NCBI RefSeq assembly: GCF_030756675.1
Contig: NZ_JAVBXD010000018.1
Coordinates: forward strand, 1-64,000
DNA: 64,000 bases
Direction: 5' to 3'
From: Bacillus multifaciens
GTDB taxonomy: Bacteria; Bacillota; Bacilli; Bacillales; Bacillaceae_G
Position 1 is the first letter of the stretch. Every line of letters begins with the position of its first letter. Positions 8,863-17,892 of this stretch are shown here, piece after piece. The translations under genes and the position numbers were made by a program. The notes under the pieces were generated by a model. That model saw only the letters and a program-made list of their open reading frames with translations. It was not told the DNA's origin and did no database searches.

Positions 8863-9588
8863 TCAATGTTTGTACTTTAATAACTCTGATACTTTCACAA
8901 ATCGATACCCTTGTTTTTGCAAGGCTGGCAAAATTTCTTTTAATGCTTCAACTGTTTGGCTTCTGTCACTTCCGCCATCATGCAGTAAAACAATATCACC
9001 GCTTCTTGCATTGTTTAAAACATGTTGTACAATTTTATCTTTTCCAGGATTAGACCAATCCTTTGGATCTTGATGCCAGGACCATAATACAATTTGATAT
9101 CCTGCTTCTGTCGCAGTTTTAAACACCGATTCATTAATATATCCACCAGGCGGACGAAAAAGGAGTGGTTTCTCTACCCACTTTTTCAAATATTTTTTCC
9201 CCTCTAGAATATCATTTTCGAGCTTTTGTCCTGGTGCATTGCGTGCATATAAGTGGTTCATTGTATGATTCCCAATTTCATGGCCATCTTTTAATGCTTG
9301 TTCGATTAAATATGGATTACGCTGAATTCTATAGCCAATCATAAAAAAAGTTGCTTCAGCGTGGTATTCGTGTAATATATTTAAAATTTGCGGTGTATAT
9401 GTAGGATCCGGACCATCATCGAAAGTAATTGCTATTATTTTTTCATTCGTTGGTACTTCCCACGTAACAAAGCCAGTTGGTTCTAACTCTTTTCTCATTA
9501 ACATTTTTGCATCAACTTTTTCAATTTCCATCAAGCTTAACACTATGATTAGACAACTGATTATAATGCGGTTCGTTTTTTTAATCAT
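8863..9588 (-). CDS. Polysaccharide deacetylase (CE4/NodB family), secreted
   Basis: A 241-residue protein with an N-terminal hydrophobic segment (residues 8-22) acting as signal or anchor, followed by a NodB homology domain. Motif 1 is TFDDGPD (general base and metal ligand), motif 2 is HTMNH (metal-binding histidines), motif 3 is FRPPGG, then WSWHQDP and LLHDGG. Enzymes of this family remove acetyl groups from peptidoglycan N-acetyl sugars or chitin-type polymers. The ATG is preceded by AAGGGATAATA. The exact substrate cannot be read from the sequence. The C-terminus converges on sspO and shares its terminator. Confidence 0.9.
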   Translation of the reverse strand: MIKKTNRIIISCLIIVLSLMEIEKVDAKMLMRKELEPTGFVTWEVPTNEKIIAITFDDGPDPTYTPQILNILHEYHAEATFFMIGYRIQRNPYLIEQALKDGHEIGNHTMNHLYARNAPGQKLENDILEGKKYLKKWVEKPLLFRPPGGYINESVFKTATEAGYQIVLWSWHQDPKDWSNPGKDKIVQHVLNNARSGDIVLLHDGGSDRSQTVEALKEILPALQKQGYRFVKVSELLKYKH

Positions 9589-9611
9589 TATTATCCCTTT
9601 TTATGTGAAAA

Positions 9612-9635
9612 GGCTGCTGAGAACACTCAACAACC
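9612..9635 (-). terminator. Terminator of the small coiled-coil gene
   Basis: On the minus strand a 10-bp stem (GGTTGTTGAG with CTCAGCAGCC, with G-U pairs) and a 4-base loop are followed by TTTTC. Confidence 0.6.
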
Positions 9636-9637
9636 TA

Positions 9638-9901
9638 TTAATCACGTGCTTCCTCCACATTTTGCATAATATGTTGCAACTCTTGCTCATATTGCTGTAA
9701 TTGCTCTCGCTGCGTTTCAGAAGCAACTTCTAATGCATTTTGGATTTGTTCATATGCTTCTTGCACTTCTTGACGTAAATGTTTTAAGTCCTGAGCATAA
9801 TTTGGATCGTTTTTCACAATGTTTTGATATAAATTTTCTGCATCTTCCGTTCCTTGCTGCGCAGCTTGAAATGCTTGTTGTTTATCCTTATGGTACGGCA
9901 T
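9638..9901 (-). CDS. Small Gln/Glu-rich coiled-coil protein, function unknown
   Basis: An 87-residue acidic, glutamine-rich helical protein; the second half (LRQEVQEAYEQIQNAL and following) has heptad-like spacing. I do not recognise the family. I chose the second ATG (9901) because AAGGGGA lies 6 bases before it and only one base before the first ATG. It sits among spore-protein genes, which weakly suggests a sporulation role. It has its own terminator. Confidence 0.7.
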   Translation of the reverse strand: MPYHKDKQQAFQAAQQGTEDAENLYQNIVKNDPNYAQDLKHLRQEVQEAYEQIQNALEVASETQREQLQQYEQELQHIMQNVEEARD

Positions 9902-10090
9902 AATCATTCCCCTTTCTGTCTTTACTCTCCATTATCTTTTACCTTTTTCTCAAAAAACATTCTCGTATAAATTTATGAAGTTCTCTCATCCTAATATAAA
10001 GCGAAACATTCAGCTAATTCGTTTCGCTAATTAAGCTTTACCGTTTATTTGATGAATCACTAACGTTTAATAAAAAGAGGGGTCGTATAC

Positions 10091-10237
10091 ATGGAGAAAA
10101 ACAACAGCAAATCCATTCGAAAAAATTCACCGCAAGGTCAGGTTTCTGGCGGACAACCAGAACCATTAAGCGGATCACACAAAGTAAAGAATCGAAAACA
10201 TTCACGCCAAAAAAATCATGCTCACCACGACATGTAA
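10091..10237 (+). CDS. sspP: Small acid-soluble spore protein P
   Basis: A 48-residue basic protein with the block [16 protein letters not shown] and the ending HHDM, matching SspP of B. subtilis from memory. AGAGGGG precedes the ATG. It is a minor forespore-expressed protein. It lies upstream of the cotM-like gene and downstream of sspO, the order seen in B. subtilis, with two extra genes inserted here between sspO and sspP. Confidence 0.92.
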   Translation: MEKNNSKSIRKNSPQGQVSGGQPEPLSGSHKVKNRKHSRQKNHAHHDM

Positions 10238-10240
10238 AAA

Positions 10241-10270
10241 AAATAGACAGTGCATGCGCACTGTCTATTT
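10241..10270 (+). terminator. sspP terminator
   Basis: AAATAGACAGTGC pairs perfectly (13 bp) with GCACTGTCTATTT around a 4-base loop, directly after the sspP stop. Confidence 0.85.
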
Positions 10271-10387
10271 ATCATATATTTATACTATCTTCGCTTCTTT
10301 GTTAAGCACATTTCCTCTTTCCTTTTCACCTCTAATTTAAAAGTGAATATCGTATTATGAATGAAATTTTACGGAGGTTTTCTTACA

Positions 10388-10771
10388 ATGGGCAAGAAAA
10401 AGAAAAAAGACTGCCTTTTTCATGTTGATGGCTTTGAAGAATGGATGAATCAATTTTGCTCCGATTTATACGCAAATTCCCCCTCTCCAAACGGTATTCA
10501 CGTTGACCTTTTTGAAACAGAACAGGAATATATTTTAGAAGCTGATATTCCGAACGTAATTGAGCAAAATATTCTTATTAAAAAGATGGAGACAGGCCTA
10601 CAAATTAACATTTCTAGTAATAATTCCGCCTTGCATCATATGATTTTCTTACCAGCCAATATTATATATAAAAAAATGATAGCCTATTTTGAAAATGGCC
10701 TTCTTACCATTCACATATCTAAAACAGAAGCAGCACTATTAACAGAACGAACCGTTCTCCTGACAAAATAA
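10388..10771 (+). CDS. cotM: Hsp20/alpha-crystallin-type spore coat protein, CotM-like
   Basis: A 127-residue protein with an alpha-crystallin-like core: VDLFETEQEYILEADIP, a middle strand LQINIS and the end strand YFENGLLTIHISK. The start is the second ATG (10388), placed 11 bases after a clear GGAGG; the upstream ATG would put that site inside the gene. In B. subtilis CotM is a coat protein of this fold located next to sspP-sspO-citB, so fold and neighbourhood agree. The first residues are Lys-rich (GKKKKKDC). Confidence 0.8.
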   Translation: MGKKKKKDCLFHVDGFEEWMNQFCSDLYANSPSPNGIHVDLFETEQEYILEADIPNVIEQNILIKKMETGLQINISSNNSALHHMIFLPANIIYKKMIAYFENGLLTIHISKTEAALLTERTVLLTK

Positions 10772-10840
10772 TCGTAAACAAATTTATCAAGTCATATAAG
10801 AAATGCCCTTTCTTCAACTGAAACAATGTATACAAAAAAA

Positions 10841-10864
10841 GGTGGCTGACTACAATCAACCACC
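10841..10864 (-). terminator. Terminator of the MFS transporter gene
   Basis: GGTGGCTGA and TCAACCACC form a 9-bp stem, with T-runs on both sides. On the minus strand it follows the MFS gene stop. Confidence 0.65.
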
Positions 10865-10899
10865 TTTTTCATTTCAAAACCTTATCCCTAACTGTAAAC

Positions 10900-12138
10900 T
10901 CATATTACATTTGTACTTCCTATTTTTTCTTCTATCGTTCTTTTACGAAGCAAATTTCTTGTCAATATAAGAATTGGAAATGCAAACATAGAAAGAGTCG
11001 CCAACATTGCAAAAATCACAAAACCATTATCGTAGCCGTAATGATCTAACAGAAGTCCGCCAAACCACGGTCCAATAACAGATCCAATTCCAGAGAATCC
11101 CATTGCCCCGAAATATGTTCCTTTTAAATTTGCTACTGCAATTTGATCAATAAACACATCTGTCATGGAAAACATTAATACTTCTCCAATTGTAAATATG
11201 ACGGTACAAACAAAAACAGCCCACATTGATTCCGCAAATCCAAATCCAAATAATCCTGCACTAACAAGTATTGTCCCCATCATAATGGATACGAGCGGTG
11301 TATACTTTTTACAAACTTGCACGATTGGGTACTGAACGATTACGACAGTAATTGCGTTTAATGCTAATGCATAAGAAAACAATTTCACTCCATTTTCAAA
11401 TAGATGGGAGTTCGCAAAATATTGAGAAAGCGTTGATGAAAACTGTGCGTATCCTGCTGTACTAATGATAATTCCAATTAACGCAACTAAAAAGACAATG
11501 TCTTTTCTTATAATGCGTAAGGAATCCATAAAAGTAACTTGTTCTGCCTCTCCTGCTTTTTCTTCTCCAATGCGATACCTGCGAAATTGAAATGCGAGTA
11601 CAAATGTATAAAGAACATACATAATAGCTGCTATAAAAAATGGTGTTGTTGATTCAGCGCTTCCAACTTGAAGACCAACAAGCGGGCCAATCGCAACCCC
11701 TACATTAATAGCACCGTAACGTAAGTTAAACACCATTAAGCGCTGCTCTGGCTTTGTTAAATCGGATAATAAAGCACGGGACGTTGGTTCAAAAAATGAA
11801 CGACACATCCCATTTAGTGCATTTAGCAGAAAAAATACCGCTACATGCTCCGCAAATCCAAACCCGATAAAGACAAGAATCCAAACAAGAATAGAGCCTA
11901 ACATAATCTTCTTTCGTCCATAGCGATCTGATAAATTCCCGCCAATAAAACTTGCAAATACACCAACTAATGCACTCGTTCCAATAATTGCTCCTGTAAC
12001 ACCTGCGGATATTCCTTTTGCATTCGTTAAATAAATTGCTAAAAATGGAATGCTCATCGATGTTGCAAATCTTGCAAATAATGTTCCAATAATGATAGTC
12101 ATCCCAATTGGATGAATGTTTCCTAACTTCCCCTTCAT
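10900..12138 (-). CDS. MFS transporter, drug-efflux type
   Basis: About 412 residues with 12 hydrophobic segments typical of the major facilitator superfamily. The cytoplasmic loop 2-3 motif GGNLSDRYGRKKIM (motif A) is intact and marks a proton-coupled 12-helix transporter. The family includes multidrug efflux pumps; the substrate is unknown. I place the start at the internal ATG (12138) because AAGGTGAGAG precedes it. No regulator is adjacent. It is separated from the upstream 130-residue gene by about 90 bases and may be transcribed alone. Confidence 0.85.
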   Translation of the reverse strand: MKGKLGNIHPIGMTIIIGTLFARFATSMSIPFLAIYLTNAKGISAGVTGAIIGTSALVGVFASFIGGNLSDRYGRKKIMLGSILVWILVFIGFGFAEHVAVFFLLNALNGMCRSFFEPTSRALLSDLTKPEQRLMVFNLRYGAINVGVAIGPLVGLQVGSAESTTPFFIAAIMYVLYTFVLAFQFRRYRIGEEKAGEAEQVTFMDSLRIIRKDIVFLVALIGIIISTAGYAQFSSTLSQYFANSHLFENGVKLFSYALALNAITVVIVQYPIVQVCKKYTPLVSIMMGTILVSAGLFGFGFAESMWAVFVCTVIFTIGEVLMFSMTDVFIDQIAVANLKGTYFGAMGFSGIGSVIGPWFGGLLLDHYGYDNGFVIFAMLATLSMFAFPILILTRNLLRKRTIEEKIGSTNVI

Positions 12139-12225
12139 CTCTCTCACCTTCTCTATATCCAAATGCAATGCAAAGAAAAAGAAAGCTGAAAAGCAGCTTC
12201 CTTTGAAAACATAATTTTCGTTTTC

Positions 12226-12618
12226 TTAAACACGAGCTGTTCGTTTCAGCTCCATATCAATACCATATGTAAACTGTAATTCTTTTAATACTCCCTCTAC
12301 TGTAATATTCACATTATGTTTACTATTAAATTCGGCTACACAATTCTCCACTTCTTCATGTGTATAAGCATATTCTCCAGCAATGAAACTTTTCATATCA
12401 AAACACTCATTAATACAAAGTTGAATGAGGAGTTGATCATACATTGAAACGATATCTTCTTTTTTCCATAATAATTCTTTCACATATAACCGATCAAATG
12501 TTACGCTTTCACGGTTACATTCTTTTAAATGACGGGTCATTCCATGCAATTCTCGATATAGTTCAGAAATATTTGTGTTTAGATGAATCAGTTTGCGTAC
12601 ACCATTTTCATACAACAT
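12226..12618 (-). CDS. Conserved-looking cytoplasmic protein of unknown function
   Basis: A soluble protein of about 130 residues, rich in charged residues and helix, with no signal peptide or membrane segment. I do not recognise the family. The ATG at 12618 is preferred to the GTG at 12627, since GGGGGTGG lies about 5-8 bases before it. It is divergent from the alaX gene with about 140 bases between them. Confidence 0.65.
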   Translation of the reverse strand: MLYENGVRKLIHLNTNISELYRELHGMTRHLKECNRESVTFDRLYVKELLWKKEDIVSMYDQLLIQLCINECFDMKSFIAGEYAYTHEEVENCVAEFNSKHNVNITVEGVLKELQFTYGIDMELKRTARV

Positions 12619-12726
12619 ATCATCCACCCCCGTTATGTTCCCTTTTTCTTATTATAGCAAGAAAATTCTAAAAAAGAGAATTTTTCTTATGAAATATTAG
12701 GAAAATTATACGTATTGTTTTACAAT

Positions 12727-12742
12727 AAACTTAGCTAAGTTT
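12727..12742. promoter_or_regulatory. Perfect 16-base palindrome in front of the alaX gene
   Basis: AAACTTAGCTAAGTTT is fully self-complementary and ends one base before the ribosome-binding site of the AlaX-type gene. The position suits an operator downstream of the promoter. No known consensus comes to mind. Confidence 0.4.
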
Positions 12743-12757
12743 GAAAGGAGTACGGTT

Positions 12758-13966
12758 GTGAAGCACAAATTATTTTATACAAATCCATATTTACAAACAT
12801 TTACGGCTCAAATTACAAAACAAGATCGTGACAAAGACGACAATTTATATGTTGTATTAACACAAACAGCTTTTTATCCAACAGGCGGTGGTCAGCCACA
12901 CGATACAGGACAATTAAATCAAATTCCTGTTATCAATGTGGAAGAAATAGATGGAGAAATTCGTCATTACATTACTGAAGAGATACATGCAGATAAAGTA
13001 ACGGGAAATGTTTCTTGGAAACGTCGTTTTGATCATATGCAGCAACATGCTGGGCAGCATATTTTGTCCGCTATATTTTGGGATCACTTCAATATTCCAA
13101 CAATCGGTTTTCACTTAGGAAGAGAAATCGTAACAATTGATTTAGAAACTTCTGACCTTTCTATCGAAACAGCTGAAGAAGCTGCTTATCTTGCAAATCA
13201 AATTGTACTTGAAAACCGTCCAATTACAGTTCGATGGGTAAACTTAGAAGAAGCAAAGCAGCTTCCACTGCGCAAGGAACCAACTGTGACCGAAAATATT
13301 CGAGTTGTTCTTATAGAAAATCTTGATTATAACGGATGTGGTGGTACGCATCCAAAACAAACGGGTGAAGTCGGCCCAATTCAAATTATCAATTGGGAGC
13401 GTCATAAAGGAAACATTCGCCTTACATTTGTTTGCGGATGGCGTACAATTGAACTAATGCAACGCAATCATTTCCTCGTGAAAGATGCCGCACAACAATT
13501 ACATAGTAAAGAAAGCGATATTGCAAACAAAATAAAACAGTTCCTTTCTGCTCAAAAGGAAAATGAAAAAGCGTTGCAAGAAGCCAATGAAAAACTCATT
13601 CTTGTAGAAGCAAATGAATTATTACAGCAAGCAGAAGAAACTTCATATGGCAAACAAATTGCCGTTAGCTATACAGAGCGTTCTATGCAGGAACTTGCTA
13701 AATTAGCAGCTATCCTTACAGAGAAAGATGACCACGCCATTACATATCTTGTTACACAAAACGGCGAAAACTTACAATGCATTTGTGCATGTGGTCCAGC
13801 CGTTAAGCTAAATATGAATACCCTTTTAAAAATAGCCCTTCCTCTAATAGAAGGAAAAGGCGGAGGGAATCCAAAAAGCGCACGCGGCGGCGGTAAAGCA
13901 ACTGTTACAGGCGAAGTATTTTTATCACACCTTATTCATACGCAAAAAGAAACACAAGAAGCATAA
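12758..13966 (+). CDS. Alanyl-tRNA editing protein, AlaX-L type
   Basis: A 402-residue trans-editing factor that hydrolyses mischarged Ser- or Gly-tRNA(Ala). The editing zinc site is visible as QQHAGQH near residues 97-103 and CGGTHPKQTGEVG near residues 192-204, which supply two His, one Cys and one further His. A helical linker follows, and the C-terminal third with GGGKATVTGEV resembles the DHHA1 domain of alanyl-tRNA synthetase, marking the long AlaX class. There is no aminoacylation domain. The start is GTG behind GAAAGGAG. It is monocistronic; a 15-bp hairpin at its end is shared with the convergent HAD gene. Confidence 0.9.
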   Translation: MKHKLFYTNPYLQTFTAQITKQDRDKDDNLYVVLTQTAFYPTGGGQPHDTGQLNQIPVINVEEIDGEIRHYITEEIHADKVTGNVSWKRRFDHMQQHAGQHILSAIFWDHFNIPTIGFHLGREIVTIDLETSDLSIETAEEAAYLANQIVLENRPITVRWVNLEEAKQLPLRKEPTVTENIRVVLIENLDYNGCGGTHPKQTGEVGPIQIINWERHKGNIRLTFVCGWRTIELMQRNHFLVKDAAQQLHSKESDIANKIKQFLSAQKENEKALQEANEKLILVEANELLQQAEETSYGKQIAVSYTERSMQELAKLAAILTEKDDHAITYLVTQNGENLQCICACGPAVKLNMNTLLKIALPLIEGKGGGNPKSARGGGKATVTGEVFLSHLIHTQKETQEA

Positions 13967-13983
13967 ATTGCTTCTTGTGTTTC
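13949..13983. terminator. Bidirectional terminator, alaX / HAD hydrolase
   Basis: A perfect 15-bp stem (GAAACACAAGAAGCA at 13949-13963 with 13969-13983) and a 5-base loop overlap the last codons of the alaX gene and end just before the HAD gene stop; TTTTATA follows on the + strand. Confidence 0.85.
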
Positions 13984-13985
13984 TT

Positions 13986-14543
13986 TTATATTTGCATACT
14001 CTTCTCCTTCAGAATATGAAGTAACTGATGATATGAATCAATGTAATAATCTGCGTCTGGAATTGCTTCGTTTTGAAAAGAACATGTTGTAATTCCTAGT
14101 TTTGTAGCCGGTATAATGTCTAACTCACGATCTCCCACAACGAAATTGATAGCATATTTCTTTTGCATATGAACATATGATTCTGGATTTGGCTTTTTAA
14201 GAAATCCATCTTCCCATCCATAATATTTTAATATCCGCAATACTTCTTCCTTCGAATTATGAGTTACAATACAATTACGATGCGCTCTTTGTAATACTTC
14301 TTCTACTCTAGGAAACGGTTGATATTCTGATGGATGCACAGACCTTTCCATTTCTAATATTTGATCAATTTGTCGCTGTGATAAGCCATAATATTTTACT
14401 GCATGTGTAAATGAAATCTTTAAATGTTTCATAATTTCATCTTCATGTATGTGTTCTTCTACGACTCTTTTAAACATACGTACAAATACACGATAACTAT
14501 CTACTAAAGTACCATCAAAATCCCATAATATATTTACTTTCAT
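13986..14543 (-). CDS. HAD-superfamily hydrolase (phosphatase-like)
   Basis: About 185 residues with HAD motif I as DFDGTLVD (nucleophile Asp and acid/base Asp), motif II as VTHNS, the conserved Lys in the LKKPNPESY segment and motif IV as VVGDRELDI. This matches phosphoglycolate phosphatase-like or PpaX-like enzymes with a helical cap; the substrate is not readable. I chose the ATG at 14543, with GGAGAG 6 bases upstream; the longer frame adds 20 residues before motif I that the family normally lacks. Confidence 0.85.
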   Translation of the reverse strand: MKVNILWDFDGTLVDSYRVFVRMFKRVVEEHIHEDEIMKHLKISFTHAVKYYGLSQRQIDQILEMERSVHPSEYQPFPRVEEVLQRAHRNCIVTHNSKEEVLRILKYYGWEDGFLKKPNPESYVHMQKKYAINFVVGDRELDIIPATKLGITTCSFQNEAIPDADYYIDSYHQLLHILKEKSMQI

Positions 14544-14656
14544 ACACACTCTCCATTGATAACGATGTATAAAGTCACATACTTTCTTATTACAATTTTT
14601 CATACATACGCTATTTTACACTGTTAACAAAATATGATTATCGTTAACAATGAACT

Positions 14657-16270
14657 TTAATCTTCTATATAGAATTCCTCTAGTTCTTTTCGAAGTGCTT
14701 GCTTCAAAAATTTCCCGACTGAAGTTTTCGGAATTTCTTTCAGAAAAACAATTTCATCTGGTAACCACCATTTTGCAAATTGCGGTTTTAAAAACTCATA
14801 TAATTCTTCTTTCGTAACAGATTGATCTTCTTTTACAACAACGCATGCAACAGGACGCTCTTGCCACTGTTTATGCGGCACTGCAACAACAGCCGCCTCA
14901 AATATTGCTTCATGTGCCATTAAGGCATTTTCTAAATCAACAGATGAAATCCATTCTCCCCCGCTTTTTATTACATCTTTCGTACGATCGACAATCTTAA
15001 TACATCCTTCTTCATCCACCGTAACGACATCCCCTGTATATAACCATCCATCTCGAAATCCCTCTACTGTTCGTTCGTCTTTATAATAACTTGCCGCAAT
15101 CCACGGAGCACGTAAGCATAGCTCGCCCATTTCTTGTCCGTCCCATGCTACCTCTCCTTTTTCTCCAACAACTTTCATTTCCACACCAGGCACTAAATAA
15201 CCTTGCTTCGCCCGTATCGTAAGTTGTTCTTCATATGGAAGGTCTCGTTCATAACTTTTCAACCGTGCAAGCGTGACAAGCGGGCTTGTTTCTGTCATTC
15301 CATATGCATGTACAAATGGAACATTGTATTTTTGTTCAAAGGCTGCAATCACGCTTTTTGGCGCAGCTGCACCGCCGCATAAAAATCGTCTTATATTTGA
15401 TAAATCATAACTATTTTTTTCTAATTCTTGCAGCACACCAAGCCAAATTGTTGGAACACCAGCTGCGATTGTTACTTTTTCTTCCTGCATCATTTCTAAT
15501 AAAATCTTCGGTGTAAACATCGGCCCAGGAAGAACTTGCTTGGATCCAAACCATGTCGCTGCAAACGGCAAGCCCCAAGCGTTTACATGAAACATTGGAA
15601 CAATCGGCATAGCAGCATCACTTTCAGAAACTGCCGTTGTATCTGCAAGACCAAGCGACATACTATGCAAAACGGTACTGCGATGTGTATATACTACGCC
15701 TTTCGGATTACCTGTCGTAGCCGATGTATAACACATACCAGCTGGCATATTTTCATCGATATCTTTTAAAAACGGAAAATTAGGATTTCCTTCTTCAAGA
15801 AGTTGTTCATAGTGGTAAACAGGTTGAAGTGAAGTTTCTGGAAGTTCTTTTTCATCAGTCATGATGATATAAGCTTGTACAGTTGATAATTCCTCTTGAA
15901 TTTTCTCAACAAGTGGTACCATATCTTCATCGATGAGTAAAATACGATCTTCTGCATGGTTTATAATATAAGAAATGTGTTGCGGGGATAAACGAATGTT
16001 AATCGTATGTAGTACCGCACCAATACCAGGAATCGCAAAATAGGCCTCTACATGCCGATGATGATTCCATGCTAGCGTTCCAACTCGTTCTCCTTGTTTC
16101 ACACCTAATTTGTCCAACACACTAGATAAACGTCTCGTTCGTTCACCTAACTCCTTATACGTTAACCGTGTAATGGTGCTATGGGTCCGAGAAATTATCT
16201 CTTTCTTTGGGAATAATTTCTCTGCTCTTTCGATCATCGAACTAATTGTTAATGGCACATCCATCATCAT
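14657..16270 (-). CDS. Acyl-CoA synthetase / AMP-dependent ligase
   Basis: A 537-residue member of the ANL (AMP-binding) superfamily that activates a carboxylic acid with ATP and transfers it to CoA. The AMP-binding motif YTSATTGNPKG lies near residues 177-187. Further hallmarks are HAYGMTETSP, GWLYTGDVV, DRTKDVIKSGGEW and the catalytic lysine in KTSVGKFLK near the C-terminus. The overall form is that of medium/long-chain fatty-acyl-CoA ligases. AGGGGGAG precedes a run of three ATGs. A cre-like sequence between promoter and start suggests CcpA repression, as for other fatty-acid degradation genes in Bacillus. Confidence 0.88.
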   Translation of the reverse strand: MMMDVPLTISSMIERAEKLFPKKEIISRTHSTITRLTYKELGERTRRLSSVLDKLGVKQGERVGTLAWNHHRHVEAYFAIPGIGAVLHTINIRLSPQHISYIINHAEDRILLIDEDMVPLVEKIQEELSTVQAYIIMTDEKELPETSLQPVYHYEQLLEEGNPNFPFLKDIDENMPAGMCYTSATTGNPKGVVYTHRSTVLHSMSLGLADTTAVSESDAAMPIVPMFHVNAWGLPFAATWFGSKQVLPGPMFTPKILLEMMQEEKVTIAAGVPTIWLGVLQELEKNSYDLSNIRRFLCGGAAAPKSVIAAFEQKYNVPFVHAYGMTETSPLVTLARLKSYERDLPYEEQLTIRAKQGYLVPGVEMKVVGEKGEVAWDGQEMGELCLRAPWIAASYYKDERTVEGFRDGWLYTGDVVTVDEEGCIKIVDRTKDVIKSGGEWISSVDLENALMAHEAIFEAAVVAVPHKQWQERPVACVVVKEDQSVTKEELYEFLKPQFAKWWLPDEIVFLKEIPKTSVGKFLKQALRKELEEFYIED

Positions 16271-16287
16271 CTTTCTTCTCCCCCTTA

Positions 16288-16301
16288 TAAAAACGCTTTC
16301 A
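16288..16301 (-). promoter_or_regulatory. Candidate cre site (CcpA) before the acyl-CoA synthetase gene
   Basis: Read on the minus strand, TGAAAGCGTTTTTA matches the cre consensus TGWAANCGNTNWCA at all but one defined position. It lies 18 bases before the start codon, a position typical of repressing sites. Confidence 0.45.
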
Positions 16302-16479
16302 TTTTTAAGTATTAGAAAAAGATCTATTAACAGTTCATTATGCTGTCATAAGTATAAAAATTGAAAGTTGTTTTGTCAATATTTTTAGAAGATTCAGATA
16401 AAATTTTATATATTTTTTCAAATGGCACTATACACTTTAATATTGACTCAAAAAAACAAACGTCCCTATTTACTTACAC

Positions 16480-16947
16480 TTACCATACACTCATTTGTGT
16501 TCTACCATCATTTTCATCTGTAATATATTCAACGTTCTCATATCTCATCTCTAGTGCATTTTTATATAACTTTCTAGTCATTTCGTTGTTCTTACAATAT
16601 AGCGTTGTATAAGAACAATCAACTATCAATATAATTAGTTCACAATCACTATTCACAAATTCTTCATATGTCGTTATTTTCGTTACATTTTTTCCTTTTG
16701 GAAACCGTTTTACATCTGCAAATATTAAGTAATAACATCCTCTATTTATCAAATTATGCATTGTTACACCATCAATAACCTCCTGCTCATCAGGAAAAAA
16801 AGGAGTCTCTAGTTGGTTTTTAGAAACAAAATATGATTCTTCAGATTCAACAAGCCAGTTGAAAGTAGTAATTTCTAAAGATTTTAATATATTTGCAAGA
16901 TGTCGTCCATATTCATTTGGAATCCCAAAAGTAACACCTCTTATCAT
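16480..16947 (-). CDS. DUF2691 family protein
   Basis: A 155-residue soluble protein. The N-terminal block RGVTFGIPNEYG, with ESYFVSKNQL and YYLIFADVKRFP further on, fits my memory of the DUF2691 family of Bacillus proteins of unknown function. No catalytic motif is evident. It stands alone between the acyl-CoA synthetase gene and a repeat. The sequence from 16302 to 16479 shows nothing recognisable. Confidence 0.65.
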   Translation of the reverse strand: MIRGVTFGIPNEYGRHLANILKSLEITTFNWLVESEESYFVSKNQLETPFFPDEQEVIDGVTMHNLINRGCYYLIFADVKRFPKGKNVTKITTYEEFVNSDCELIILIVDCSYTTLYCKNNEMTRKLYKNALEMRYENVEYITDENDGRTQMSVW

Positions 16948-16977
16948 TCCACATCACCCTCCTAACCTATTCACTTA

Positions 16978-17195
16978 CCTTATATATAAATTTCTTATCT
17001 CTTTTAATTTTTCGACATATCAGTCACTGCTATGCAAAATAAAGCATAACCGCTACTTGCTTGCTCCCTTTGTTTTAAACTTGGCATGTGGCAGGAAAAG
17101 GCCTTGACCGCTTCTATGCACGGCCAGATGCCCTTGTCCTCTCCTAAAAAGAAAAGAGGTTTTATGTCGGTTTTTCAACTTGCATTTACATAACA
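16978..17195 (+). repeat. MITE-like repeat, copy B
   Basis: An uninterrupted member of the family, with TTTTAATTTTTCGACATAT, TATGCAAAATAAAGCATAA, CTCCCTTTGTTTTA, the pair GACCGCTTCTATGC and GGCCAG, TTTTATGTCGG, and an end GCATTTACATAA. This copy is the empty-site reference for the bcr1 insertion in copy C. Confidence 0.7.
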
Positions 17196-17234
17196 AGTTA
17201 TTTTTGAAATCAAAAAGAAGAGTAATTTACTCTA

Positions 17235-17690
17235 TTACTCTCCCTTTTGTACATCATATTCCTCTCGCAAAATCGAATATATTTTCGTGTCTCGATACGA
17301 TCCCTTCACAAACATATCTTTTCGCATCGTTCCCTCATATTGCATTCCTAGTCGTTTCATCACTCGTTCCGATTGTGCATTACTAGCATGACACCCTGCT
17401 TCAATACGATTTAACTGTAATATTGCAAATCCATAATGAACACATGCCTTTGCTGCTTCCGTCGCAATGCCTTGTCCCCAATAGTTTGGCGATAATGCAT
17501 AAGCCACCTCTGCCTTATGATGATTCTTGTCATATTCGATGAAACCGCACGTCCCAATAATCTTTTTTTCGTTTTTCAGTTCTATTCCGTAAGCCGCTAT
17601 TTCTCCTTTTTCATATTGATCTAGGATCGACTGTATGAATATTTGGGAGTCCTGTAAAGTTTCATCTAAAATCGGCAAGGATACCTCTAC
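17235..17690 (-). pseudogene. GNAT acetyltransferase, C-terminal part, split by a tnpB element
   Basis: About 150 residues carrying the acetyl-CoA-binding core of a RimJ/RimL-type N-acetyltransferase: SPNYWGQGIATEAAKA (the Q/RxxGxG/A loop) and RVMKRLGMQYEG. The first strand and helix of the fold are absent here but are encoded at 19208-19346 on the same strand and in the same reading phase. The gene was therefore one GNAT gene into which the element at about 17.7-19.2 kb inserted. The open frame seems to continue a few codons into element DNA, so the exact left junction is uncertain. Confidence 0.8.
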
Positions 17691-17892
17691 TTCAATCGTG
17701 TGCAGGGCGTAGCCCAACGATAAGTGTGGGAGGAATTGCCGTCAGATACGGTATGGTACGTTAAAAATCGTAAGATTTTGTACCATATTAAGTATCTGAA
17801 ACTTCCACCTTGCCTCCTACTTCCTCCTATTTAGGTTATTTACTTTCACTAAAATTCCGATATAATATATTTAGTGAAAGGCGGTGAGAATA

